Positions 51,224 through 62,428 of a stretch of DNA of 64,000 bases are shown piece after piece. Under the pieces are notes generated by a model. The model saw only the letters and a list, made by a program, of their open reading frames with translations. It was not told the DNA's origin and made no database searches. Position 1 is the stretch's first letter; each line of letters starts with the position of its first letter. Origin of the DNA: Thuidium tamariscinum (taxonomy: Eukaryota; Streptophyta; Bryopsida; Hypnales; Thuidiaceae). The stretch lies in contig OX344752.2 of NCBI GenBank assembly GCA_947034885.2, positions 14,508,001 through 14,572,000 of the forward strand. The letters run 5' to 3'. The translations under genes were made by a program, and so were the position numbers.

Positions 51224-54200
51224 TCACATCCGAAAGACTCCATAACTCGTATGCTTTGGAGCAACTTGGGAGGAGGCAGAGAGACACAGCGCCAAAACTT
51301 TTCGAGTGTCTGCTGGGTCAATTATACCATCGTCCCAGAGGCGTGCACTTGCATAGTAAGGGTGCCCTTCTCGGTCGTATCCTTGCATGACCTTCTCCTT
51401 GAACTTTTCCTCCTCCTCCTCATTCCACTTGAAGTAATAATGCAGATAAGAGCAAGAATCAACCCCAGCAGTTTAGAGATAAGTCACTACATTTAAGGCA
51501 TAGACACTAAGTCTATTCATGTAACTGGCGTATAAAAAACTACACATCATCGGAATGTGCTAGCAATATTTAGCTTCTCTATTCATAAACAAGAGGTGCA
51601 GCAAGGGAACTCACTGGTGTTTTGTCACGAATCCTCTTATCTCTCTCAACCTGGGCTAGAACTCCTGCAGCCTGCCAATGACACAGATATTACTTCAGTT
51701 GTCAGCTAGTCTATACTGGAGAAATTCTAGTCTGGTGATTTACACATGGACATTACTTGACTTGTTCGACAATATAATCACGTTCATTGAGGCAAGTTGA
51801 CTTGATTCACCTGAGTACCACCCATGACTGAAATTCGAGCATTTGGCCACATGAAGAGGAAGTTTGGACTGTAGGCCCTCCCACACATTCCGTAATTGCC
51901 AGCCCCGTAGCTCCCTCCCACCACTACGGTGATTTTGGGCACCTGAACTCCGACCATAGCCAACATTATTTTCCCAAAAGATAACAAAAATCCTTATAGA
52001 GGATTTAATCGAAGAACTCAAACTTGTCATTCATCTCTTTAAATTGATACCTCATTGTGAACTGAAGTGGTAAGGCAAGGAAAAGAACCTACCAAAGTAT
52101 ATATTGAACTATAAAAAGAGCTTGAGTTCGACGGAAAACTATGGTTTAAATTTACACGATGCTCTAAACCTCAGTTACAGCGCCACATACCTTTGCGCAT
52201 GCCACAGCCATTACCATCTTAGCACCTGCTTTTGCAATGCCACTTGCCTCAGATCTGGATCCCACCTACTCATGCAACATGGCAAGCATGTCATTCCAGG
52301 AGATGCATGCCTATACATCAATAGAGTTTGACTCACTGATCAACATACTCAGAACCAAGAATCAAAAGTTTGTCCGCGGGGCATGGAGGTACTGACCATA
52401 AAACCAGTGATATTCTGGAGGAAAATCAAAGGGATGTGGCGTTGGGCACAAAGTTGAATAAAGTGTGCCCCCTTCAATGCCGACTCAGTGAAGAGTATGC
52501 CATTGTTTCCCACAATCCCCACTGGTTGCCCCATTACTTTTGCGAATCCAGTGACAAGAGTCTGTTCTAAAGCACAGGTAACTCGGGTAAGTAGCAGATT
52601 CTCCTATTCTCGATAATAGAACCATCCGAAGTAACAAGGCTGCATTTAAATGTCCCCTCGGAGGTCATACTAACATAATAAGTATCTGAAAGATGCAAAG
52701 AAAGACGAACGACCATAATTATGTCAGACACATACAGACTTGAAGAGAGTGCTTACAGGACCATATAGTTTCTTGAACTCGTCAAATTCACTTCCATCGA
52801 CGATACGAGCAATCACAGACCTTACATCATAAGATGTACGAGCGTCTGCTGGAACAATACCACGAAGCTCATCTGGGCTGTACACAGGCTCTCTAACTTC
52901 TTCCGACTCATATCTTTTGAATGCTTTATTTTCCAGCCCTGCTAAGTGAAGATTTTTCACTATCTTACGGCCAATAGCAAGTGCATGCAGCTCATCTGCC
53001 AGGAGATAACGGAGTGTTTTAGCACAATAATTGTAACTGAAATATCTGAAGCTACCACAGTCTGCAACATTGAACTCCATACAAAGTGGGAAATATAACA
53101 CCAACTTCGCTGACAAATTGCGAAATCAAAGTGAAGGATAATACATCATTAAGTAATACCTGTAGCAAAGTAGTCCGAAACACCAGATACTTTACAATGC
53201 AGTGCCGCACCTCCTAAGTCCTCAGCACTGACCTCTTCTCCAGTTGCAGCCTGCAACTCAGATATCATGCACGTATAGATCAATCACCCTCTTCGAATAT
53301 ACTATTAACAAGAGCTTCGCAATCCTTACAATCAACCGGAATATCAAGATTGGGCCCAATCTAAGCTCCCATCAACACAAAACCCTGAAAACCGAAGCCA
53401 TATGAATTGGAGCAAAAAATGAAGTAAAATTAATTTCATAAAAAGAGGTGATACATGCGTTACCTTAACTAAGGGTGGGCCAGCAAGAAAGATAGTGCCA
53501 TTTCCCTTGACAATGACGCTTTCGTCCGCCATAGCTGGTACATACGCGCCTCCAGCAGTACATGACCCTAGAACTAGCGCAATCTGTGGAATCCCTTCTT
53601 CTGACATACGAGCCTGATTGTAAAAAATGCGACCGAAGTGATCACGGTCTGGGAAAACATCCGCTTGCCGTGGAAGATTGGCCCCACCACTATCTACAAG
53701 GTATATGCATGGTAAATTACATTGAAGTGCAATTTCCTGAGCTCGCAAGTGTTTTTTCACAGTGATTGGATAATAGGTCCCTCCTTTAACAGTAGGGTCG
53801 TTCGCTACTAACATACAGAGACGGCCATGAATAGATCCAATTCCTGTCACGATGCCGCCAGATGGTAGATCATCGGTATACAATTCATGTCCTGCAAGCT
53901 ACCTCCAAAGCCACAGTCACCTGCTATTCAGTTCTTTCTCTTTGAGAAGATTAAAGGGCAAATTCAATAAATTGGAATCACTAGAGGTGGGAACTTTCTC
54001 CGGAAGATATATAACCATTGCCAAAGGTAAATATAAAGAGTGAATTGCAGAACTCAACTCTATCACATAGTCTGAGGAAAACCACAGAAATAATGAATTT
54101 TACTACCATGGTGAATTCGGAAGACGGGCATTAATAAGAGTGAAGAATGTACCTGTGAGAGTTCTAAGAATGGCGATCCAGGATCGAGGAGATGGTCAAT

Positions 54201-54962
54201 GCGCTCGCGTGGCAAGAACTTGTTTCGCTTCTTGTGGCGTTCAACAGCCTTTGGTCCACCCCCGAGGCGAACCTGATAATTAAAATCCCAGATGAACGAA
54301 CAACCTCACATTTCAAAGATACGGAACAGAAAAAATATGAAACTCTCTGCAAGTTTTTCTTGCTCACGGAATAATATTGAAGATGTAGAGTATAAGAACT
54401 CCAGACTAAACGCATAATGTATGCTGTTGGTGAACTTACTACATCAAGGCTAATAACGAAAAACTCATCAACATCATCTCAAAAACAAGAAAAACTGAAA
54501 ATCCATCCAATTAATGTGAAGACCATATCTTACTTTCTCTACTTTCTGTTGAAGGTCAAGCAGAAGTTTCTCCATCGCCTTGCTGTTCTCAAGAAAGCTC
54601 TCACTCCCACTTTTAACATCATCCTTCAGAACATTCAAGTTGTAATCCAAGCTCATAAAACTTCTCCACCTCGATTTGAAGGGATCATAAGACCACTTTC
54701 CGTTATGAAGTCCGTCTGAGGCTGACATAGACGCCAAGCCAGCGGAAAAGTACCTGGGTGGCACACCATCCACCCTAGGAAATGCTCCAAGCTTGGCATC
54801 TTGTACGAAACTTCGACCTCCATTACTAGGGTTCGGTAAACGAGAACCTGTGCCTCGTGAAAACGTCCCCGCTATGAGCCTCGGTGCAGACAGGGCTGCA
54901 ATCCATTCGTCTCGAAGGCTGCACGACCACCTTTTACTTCTTCTCCGAACAATATGCGCCAT
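51224..54962 (-). CDS. MCCB: Methylcrotonoyl-CoA carboxylase beta subunit, mitochondrial, 10 exons
   Basis: Exons in transcript order: 54534-54962, 54153-54272, 53464-53898, 53160-53250, 52757-52995, 52397-52561, 52191-52265, 51811-51942, 51615-51671, 51224-51427. The joined frame is open for 648 codons to TGA. The protein is the carboxyltransferase subunit that, with the biotinylated alpha subunit, carboxylates 3-methylcrotonyl-CoA in mitochondrial leucine breakdown. Residues 1 to about 60 are Arg/Ser-rich with few acids, as in a mitochondrial presequence. The carboxyltransferase core follows: [20 protein letters not shown] (about 158-177), [58 protein letters not shown], then [36 protein letters not shown], and the terminal [18 protein letters not shown]...YGVFRM. 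The protein is longer than Arabidopsis MCCB, mostly in exon 1. ATG 54962 is the first in-frame ATG. Exon 3 starts at a TAG acceptor, chosen because LAGHELY is conserved. Confidence 0.95.
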
Positions 54963-56237
54963 TGTCGTTGCAACAATCACATGTTACAAGAAAAAGTTCA
55001 TTGGTCCAAGAGCTTCCTGAGGAGAACGATCTAAACAATTACAAGTAAACTGTGGGTGAGTAGATGACATCAATGGAACAAAAAAAAAATCTGCATGCTA
55101 ATGAGTTGGTACTAATAGAGCTTCCAGGAGTTATTGGAGGCCCTGCTTAATGATGGTTTGTTGGTATAAGAACCTATGATAACATGATTGAAAGAACAAG
55201 CAAAGGTCGCTTTAATTGTAAGTATGTCAAAACGGTAGCCTATCCTTACAAAATCAGAATATGGCTATCATACGACAATTCCAAGCCACAAGCCCTAATC
55301 GTACGCACATGGTAATACATGTATCAACACAGCATGAAAGCACCGATTCAGGAAACGATTGTGAGCGAGTACATGTTATCATTTCCAACGGAAAACTGAA
55401 GATCTGCATGCTGAAAAATTGGTACTGATGTCTCGAAGACTAGTTAGTGATTCAATTACGGTTAGTTGACTTAGTTCTTACAAGAACCTGAATTTCGAGA
55501 ATGACCACTTGATAAAAAGAACAAAGCTCAAGTCGTTCTTATTGCAATTATGTCCATTACATCACCATAACCTAGCAATCTCATAATAATTTCAAACCAT
55601 ATGATCTAATCATCCGCACGATGTAACAATACCTCGAGAAAGAAACTATGGAGAAATCCGGGAAAAAGAAAAGACATTACAACCTGAAATTAGGTTACCA
55701 CATACAATTCTAGTCAAACACTCGCCGGACAGGAATTCCAATGCAAGAACGAGTACGCGAACGTGAAAAGACGACGATCTAGAATTTCCCTGGAGTAGAA
55801 ATAAATTACAAAATCGAAAGATTCACAGACTCTAAGACCACTTCCGGATCCAATTGCAAAAGACGCAATCAAATGCCAACAAGAATGCGAAAAGACGGAC
55901 TCTGCCTTGAATCCATTTCTTCAAAATCTAGAATTAAATAACAAAAAACTATAACAAAGGTGCAAGATAGAGAGCGTACCGAAGTCGATGAGCAACGGAC
56001 CCCCGAAAACTGGTCGGAATTCACTGAGTAATCCCTCACCTGTAAGATACAGAGAAAACGAATGCAAATGACGGAGAGCTGCGTTGCCTGCAGCAAGGTC
56101 AAGTGCACACGAAAACTGTGAGAGATGATGAGAGCCACGTTGGCGCTGATGTGGATTCTGACGTGGATGATGAAGCAGGTCGGTTTTATCGTTGGATCAC
56201 GTTCTGTGAGAAAACCCATTTTGGACTCAACTCTTTA
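54963..56237 (-). promoter_or_regulatory. MCCB leader with probable 5' UTR intron, and promoter
   Basis: An acceptor-like CGTTCTCCTCAG lies at about 55019-55030 on the - strand, and good donors (TACAG|GTGAGG near 56042, TTCG|GTACGC near 55980) lie about 1 kb upstream. This suggests a 5' UTR exon and an intron of roughly 1 kb before the coding start. No coding sequence recognised. Reading frames here are short or lack ATG. Confidence 0.45.
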
Positions 56238-56646
56238 GAGCATCACCACCCGCCTGGCAAAATGCTGGCTTGCAAAATGCAGAGGCATCTACTTTGCAAG
56301 TCAGGTGGTGAGCTGCGTCACACCCATTCATCGTGAACAGGTCGACGTTGATTTTTCTTGTCCGGAGTTGGGGGCCTTGACTCCGAATTAGCTCCAGCCA
56401 CGGTAGCCTATAGCCACGCTGAAGTCGGGGGAGTGCCGCAGGTATCGCGGAAACAGGTTGTCTCATCCTGTTTTGCAAGCCATGAGCAGGCCGTGGGCTA
56501 GCCTGCAAAACGAGGTCGTTTTGCCAGGCGGAGAGCATTTGCAGGCCGCTCCGACGAACAGGCCATCTGTTATGCCAGACGGGTGGGGCCAATTTGCAGG
56601 CGCCTATTAACAAGTCATCCAAAATCCCAGGCGGGTGGTGATGCTC
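56238..56646. mobile_element. PIF/Harbinger-like (Tourist-type) MITE, 409 bp
   Basis: The ends are GAGCATCACCACCCGCCTGG and its exact complement CCAGGCGGGTGGTGATGCTC: 20-bp perfect inverted repeats. TTA occurs directly outside both ends, the 3-bp target of PIF/Harbinger elements, and GAGCATC-starting termini fit that group. The interior repeats TTTGCAAG/CTTGCAAAA-like strings and is GC-richer than the flanks. No transposase. It lies just upstream of the MCCB promoter. Confidence 0.8.
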
Positions 56647-56688
56647 TTATTGGATCCAAGGAAGGTAGAACCACCTATACCCCATCAC

Positions 56689-56923
56689 TTAACCCTTAAA
56701 GGACGGACCGGTGGCTGTGGAAACCATGCATTTTGATACCGTGTGACATCACCTACTTTGAAAAAGCCAAATAATTATATGCATTGGAAGTCAAAGTATT
56801 GTAGAAGATCTTCCCTTTCCACCCCCAATACCGAGGATGAAAAGTTGCATTTCAGTCCTGGAAGGAAAGATTTTTTGTCATTCAGCGGACGCCAAACATT
56901 CGCGGCGTCATTCAAGGGTTAAG
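56689..56923. mobile_element. Short TTAA-flanked element, family C copy 1 (235 bp)
   Basis: The ends are TTAACCCTTAAAGGACGG and TTCAAGGGTTAA, with exact TTAA at both edges. The interior (GACCGGTGGCTGTGGAAA, ATTTTGATACCGTGTGACATC) is shared almost base for base with 57320-57549. Non-coding MITE of the same terminal class as families A and B. Confidence 0.75.
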
Positions 56924-57319
56924 CAATTATAGAACAAATCATAAGGAATATGAGGCTAAGCAAATTTTTCCCACGTAGCAAGATAAGAAAGATGATGATT
57001 GCAAATTTTTCATAATTTTATTCCCAAAACTGAAATTACTATGATTTTTAGAAGCCAAAAAGTGCTTTGAATCCATAGCCAATGTCTAGAGCCTTCAAAT
57101 TCAGATCATAGCCATGACTACTTTCCCAATTGGTACTTCCCGCACACTTTAGGACACTTTGGGACATGTGTCATGACCTTATTAGTCCCAACCTTGAAAA
57201 TGGGGAAAAAATATATTCCAAGCTTTGATTGTAAATTTTTTTTCTAGCCTTGAAATAGCCACATCTTATAAGTTGGGTATGGGTCCTTGATCGGGAATAA
57301 GTGGTTTCACCTTAGGTCA
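56924..57319. other. AT-rich spacer between two family C elements
   Basis: No gene or RNA recognised. Composition is intermediate. Confidence 0.4.
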
Positions 57320-57549
57320 TTAATCCTTGAAGGACGGACCGGTGGCCGTGGAAATCATGCATTTTGATACCATGTGACATCACCTACTTTGAAAAAGCCA
57401 AATATACTCATTGGAAATCAAAGTATTGTAGAAGATCTTTCCTTTCTACCCCAATACCAAGGATGAAAAGTTGCATTTCTGTCTTGGAAGGAAAGATTCT
57501 TTGTCATCATCAACAACACCAAATGTCCGTAGCATTGCTCAAGGGTTAA
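57320..57549. mobile_element. Short TTAA-flanked element, family C copy 2 (230 bp)
   Basis: The left end is TTAATCCTTGAAGGACGG and the right end CTCAAGGGTTAA, with exact TTAA at both edges. It is near-identical to 56689-56923 in the interior, with small indels. The similarity suggests recent activity or local duplication. Confidence 0.75.
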
Positions 57550-57585
57550 AAAAACTTGCTGATAATTGAATGTGGACCCAAGTGT

Positions 57586-57757
57586 AAGCAAATTGGGTGC
57601 AATTTTATTTTCCTAAAAGTAGTGGAGTTTTTCTTGGACTTGGACTCGAAGCCAAGTGTAAATGTCATTCTAAGCAAATTGGGTGCAATTTTATTTTCCT
57701 AAAAGTAGTGGAGTTTTTCTTGGACTTGGACTCGAAGCCAAGTGTAAATGTCATTCT
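57586..57757. repeat. Perfect 86-bp direct tandem duplication
   Basis: Two consecutive 86-bp units start at 57586 and 57672, each beginning AAGCAAATTGGGTGC and ending AAATGTCATTCT. No differences were seen between the copies, so the duplication is recent or an assembly artefact. It lies in non-coding sequence. Confidence 0.85.
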
Positions 57758-60700
57758 AATACCTAGGGTCTAATGTGCTGAAAAATGTGAGTAGGTGCAT
57801 GTGACAATGAGTTGTCCACAAAAATGCTCAAATATCTTTTAAAATTATTTCAATTTTTCAACCACTTTCAAATTTTTCAAAATTTATTAACCTATTCAAT
57901 CTTTTCAAAATTTTAAAATTTTTTCAACTAGTTTCAATTTCAATTTTTTTTTTCATTTTTTTCATTTTAAAGTTTTTTTTCAATTTTTTCTTGAAAAAAA
58001 TTTCTTTATCTGATTTTTTTTTATTCATTAAAAAATTTATATTTTATCCTAGTTGAATTGAACCTAAGAAATGGAGTTGATTCTTCAAAATTGGTGCTCT
58101 CTTTTGAAGCCCTTGAGACCCAATCTGGATCCAAATATTTTCCCTCCAAATTTGGGCTCACAAGCACCATGTCATTTCAACAAGTTTTGGACTAGATCAT
58201 AGTGTAAATACTTCAAATTCAATTTCTAACTTTTAACTTATAGGATTGCTCAATTTCAAAGTTTCTTGGGCTTAGACCATAGTATGAATGCAACCTCACT
58301 TGTATGGTCCATATGCTCCAAATCATCCCTTCTCCCAATTTCATCCACTATTTAAGTATGGAATGACACACCTATAACAATTGATTTCAAACTTCACAAT
58401 CCATCAATCTATCTACTACCATTTTATAGCTATACATAAATGAAATTATTTCATTTTATTTTTCAAACATGATGTCATATGTCTTTTATGAATTAAAAAA
58501 TTTTCAAATGTTCTGGTGAAGATTTAAAGTCATTGTAAATTTAATAAGGAAAAAGTGAAGAAAATTCATAACAAGTATAAAACATGTTCAAAAAATCTAA
58601 AATTTTCACCATTTGGATATAATTTAGTATGCAACATTATGGTATAAACCAAAGTTATCATATCATTTTAATAATAGAAAACCAACAAACCATGGTGATA
58701 AATCCAAATCCAAATTGCAAAAATTAATGCATTTTAAGAAAACTTTCAATTTTTCAAATTTGTGTAAAAACTAAACTCCGTAAACTTCATTTCATTATTT
58801 GGGAGCAAATTCAAAAAATATCATTTATATAGTCTAAATTTGCATCAAGAACAAGAACAAATAGTGGCACTAGAGTGATTCATAGATTAAACATCTTTTT
58901 CTTTTGAAAAGTCAAGAATACCATAATGAGGGAATATCCAATTCTATTCACAAGAGGATTTTTGGCCATTTTAGAAGGCTATGAGTTTTCGAATACTGGG
59001 AACACTATAAATGCTGCTACATCACCATATTGATATAGTCAGGCAACTACTACGTCAGACGATATTATTTATTTGTTTAAATCAATTATTAAATATTTCA
59101 AAAATATTTTTTTAAATCATTTTTTTTCTTTTTAATACATTCTAAAATTTTTGGATTTAAAAAAAAATTAATTCAAAAATTCAGACCAACAAGGTCTGGT
59201 CTACAATAGTCGAAACAATTTTAGGAGATGGCCTTGAAATGGTCTCCCAAAGGCTTAAAAATCCTCTTATGCATTGAAAATGCATGAATCAACTCCTTTC
59301 CTCCAAGTTGGATGAAGTTCTTCCATTCATCAAACCAACACAAAGTCATCTAAAACAAATATAAAACGTTCTCGAGAACATGTTAGATTTAAAGTGGTAT
59401 GACATGTCAATGAATATAGAGAGCCTCAAGAATATTGGAAAAAGAATAATTCTTGGTATGCCTACATTAAACTAGAATTACTCTAAAGTCCATATTTTAG
59501 ATGATGACCATAGTATTTTTATAGCAATTTTGGAGCAAATAACTTCTTATTAACTCAAAGTCATCCTTAAATTTTTTTTAAACCTATCTCCTTGGACCAA
59601 TTTGATGAAATTAGGTTATCATATAATTGTACAAAGATTAAAAAAAAATGTGGAAAAGTTTCAAAAAGGACTTAGATGTTAAAGAATGACAACACCTTAT
59701 CATTTATAATGTATACTAAGGACATCCAAAACTTCTTATATGCAAATTTCTCAAACATTGTGGTGAAAGACACAATATACAAAATATAGGACACACGTAT
59801 TTTTCTTGTTATAACCTCACAACTCCTATGCACTTTCACACTCAAAACTTGCATGCACTCTAATAAACAAGCTCTTACAGAATTAGATTTTGAAAGAAAT
59901 AATAATTTGCTTAATTTGACATAACTATACATCTATGTTCTTTTTCGTTGAAAAAAATTGCTTTGAATGGCTTAAGCACTTACAGATTAAGGATTAAGAA
60001 ATCTTATTATCTACTTTGAAAGGGCAAGTAATATTTCAATGAACTTGGAGACTCACAATTATTCAAACCAACCTTTGACAAGCAAACCACTCATGACAAA
60101 TATCTATGACAAGTTTTTTCAATATATGAGATTAGAACTCCATTAGATCAGTTAGTAGCCAAAATCAATGCCTTTGGTGATGGTGATGGTCCGATGGTGT
60201 CATTAATGACTACTTTAGGAATTCAATAAAAGGAATTTGAGGACAAGGGAGGGCCATTTCAGAGCTATACTTGAGCCTATTTCCTATGTTCTTTAGAAAT
60301 TATGAACTAGTCCATAATGGTTGAGTTTTTGCCAAAAAAAATTCAAAAAGTGTTAAGAAGCCTAAAACTGATTCTTTTCTAAAATTCAAAAATGTACTTT
60401 AAAAAATTAAAATTAATTTAAAAAATTAAAATTCTTAACATGGCACATTGTTGATGACCTTAGATTGTTGATGTGGTGCATTCCTATAGATAGTCCGAGA
60501 ATTCAAGATAACTTGCAGTCTCCCAATGTCGCCAAATTCCCTCTAATGTCTATCTTTTTAGTGTAAATTCATTATAAGAAGTGATATTTTATTCCTTAAT
60601 GTCGTAGTCATGTTAGGAAATATTGTGATTGCTTTAGGAGGTGATGACAATTATGGATACACTTTTTGCTTATTTGGAGTTAGTCTAAGAACTTTTTTGA

Positions 60701-60830
60701 GCCAATTAGGCAACACACTTCAAAAATTCGTTCTTAGCCAAAAAAATAAAATATCAATGGATCTCTTCATTTCTCACATTTGTTTTAGTATGGGAAAAAA
60801 TCTGATTTTTTTTGGGTGGGGGGCCTGTCA
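57758..60830. other. AT-rich intergenic DNA
   Basis: Dominated by T-rich and A-rich tracts, with long poly-T stretches at about 57840-58020. No gene or RNA supported. Confidence 0.5.
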
Positions 60831-61628
60831 TACACTGGGTTCTCCTAATGCGCCGAGCTTGCAATCGGACGTCCGTCAGATTTCATCCCCTGAACGGATG
60901 ACGGGGGATCTACTTCTAGCTAGGGTTCGCATGGCCACACTCTAGGTCTGGGAGAGGCTCGGACCTAGAGTTGCTAGGTCTGGTGCTCTGCCTCTTTCCA
61001 TAAAAGGAGCCTCCCCCTGCCGTTGAGCAGCGTTTTTCATCAGCCCATGAGCATTCCTTTGTTATTCTTTCGTTTGAGCACTGTCATTTGTTGAGAACGC
61101 GGATTTCGTTACTGTTGAGAATTCGATTCTGGTGTGAGCTTAGAGAATTTGCGCTCAGGTTACAGTTTTCATGCGATGGGGTTTGGTGTCGGGTTGGTCA
61201 GCGAATCTTTAGCTGATCTAGCCTGGTGTGTTTACCTAGGCTTTGTGAATTGTTCGACTGCATGAACGCCCATGGTAAGTGCATCATTTGTACGCCGTTA
61301 CGATGATGTTGTAACTCTAGGGCTACAGTCTTTCAACAATTCCCTCCTCCCTTGCCTGCGGGCTGGCATCGAGAGGCCTAATGCGTTGACAAATTTCTAT
61401 TGTCTCAACGTTTTAACTTTGAATTTTACGACGCAAGTGTCTATTATTAGGCAACTGGCTTTTTCCATCTTCTCTGCAAGGAGTTCGTGTGAAGTGCGAG
61501 CAAGTGACGATGAGGTTAGGGTTTGTAGCTTTGAATCTTTAATTTGCGCCAAGCATATCTTTCACGTTCTGAATACATGCTGGTGGCTGAGATTTTTGTT
61601 TTTGTTTTTGCCCATTTTAATTTCTGAA
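60831..61628 (+). promoter_or_regulatory. Promoter/leader of a probable snoRNA host transcript
   Basis: Composition shifts abruptly from AT-rich to balanced at about 60.83 kb. Telo-box-like motifs (CTAGGGTT near 60920 and TTAGGGTTT near 61516) and AGGCCTA near 61374 occur here. Telo boxes and site-II-like motifs are typical of plant ribosomal-protein and snoRNA gene promoters. No conserved protein is encoded, and the 122-codon frame at 61272-61640 lacks an ATG start and family similarity. Confidence 0.45.
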
Positions 61629-61708
61629 AACCAAGGATGACAAAATTGCGGATTTCTATGAAGCCTTCGGGCTCAGGATGTCGATCAATGTTACACACTC
61701 TGATGGTT
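61629..61708 (+). ncRNA. Box C/D snoRNA-like unit 1
   Basis: The C box AGGATGA (61634-61640, one change from RUGAUGA) and D box CTGA (61700-61703) are flanked by a terminal stem AACCA/TGGTT. The 11 nt before the D box, TGTTACACACT, are complementary to AGUGUGUAACA, part of a highly conserved segment of plant and animal large-subunit rRNA (from memory). By the box D plus five rule this predicts 2'-O-methylation of the fifth base, a U. Confidence 0.75.
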
Positions 61709-61776
61709 ACCGATGCATTCTACACCTTAAATTAGTTTATTGTGATGACTTCAAAGAGGCGATAGTTCAGTCGATT

Positions 61777-61855
61777 GATCGATGATGATAAATATGCGGA
61801 TTTCTATGAAGCTTTCGGGCTCAGGATGTCGATCATGTTACACACTCTGACGGTC
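61777..61855 (+). ncRNA. Box C/D snoRNA-like unit 2
   Basis: It has a perfect C box ATGATGA (61782-61788) and D box CTGA (61847-61850), with a 5-bp terminal stem GATCG/CGGTC that includes one G-U pair. The guide before the D box is the same TGTTACACACT as in unit 1, and the body GCGGATTTCTATGAAGC is shared. Confidence 0.78.
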
Positions 61856-61902
61856 CCAATTGATTTTCTTGTTTGTGCCATTTAATTTGCCGTCTGTTCT
61901 CT

Positions 61903-61986
61903 GTAACCAGGGATGACAAAATTGCGGATTTCTATGAAGCCCTTGGGTTGAGGATGTCGATCAATGTTACACACTCTGATGGTTAC
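61903..61986 (+). ncRNA. Box C/D snoRNA-like unit 3
   Basis: The C box is GGGATGA (61910-61916) and the D box CTGA (61976-61979). The terminal stem is a perfect 7 bp, GTAACCA/TGGTTAC, the best of the four units. Same guide TGTTACACACT before the D box. The internal hairpin segment differs from units 1 and 2 by a few bases. Confidence 0.78.
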
Positions 61987-62033
61987 CGATACACGAATTC
62001 TATACCCTAGATGAGTTTTCTCTTGAGACTTGG

Positions 62034-62116
62034 TATAACTGAGGATGACAAAATGTGGATTTCTAAGAAGCCTTTGGGTTCAGGATGTCGATCATGTTAT
62101 ACACTTTGATGGTTAC
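62034..62116 (+). ncRNA. Box C/D snoRNA-like unit 4, decayed
   Basis: Homologous to units 1-3, with C box AGGATGA (62042-62048), but the D box reads TTGA (62106-62109) in place of CTGA. The guide has one change (TGTTATACACT), and the terminal stem is poor. Probably a degenerate copy. Confidence 0.5.
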
Positions 62117-62428
62117 TCTCGAAGTTAGTCTCATCTCCATACTGAATTGCTTGTGTTTCCTGTAATTCATATCGGTGTTCACCAATTAAGCGTTTGATGA
62201 AAGAAACGGATTGAGCATTCCGTGCAGCCAGGTTGAATCAGAGATTGTTCTTCATAACCGGGAATCATCTATCAACATACTTATTTAGCTAATTGTATAT
62301 CCACGACAGAGGTTAGGAAGATGTACATAACGTTCAGTGACAGAGGATAGAAAGATGTACTACAGAAACGGAGTCTACGTTCTATATTATATCAATGAAT
62401 GCAACATCTGTCCTATCTATAACAACCC
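62117..62428 (+). other. Downstream part of the snoRNA locus
   Basis: Balanced composition continues to about 62.42 kb and probably represents the 3' part of the host transcript. A TTTGATGA near 62191 resembles a C box, but no matching D box and stem were found. Confidence 0.35.

Noticed and set aside
61272..61640. 122-codon frame before the snoRNA units
   Set aside because: It starts at GTG, has no conserved domain and runs into snoRNA unit 1. The locus fits a non-coding host transcript better.
61742..61776. Perfect C-box-like GTGATGA between snoRNA units 1 and 2
   Set aside because: No CTGA D box or closing stem was found at a suitable distance before unit 2.
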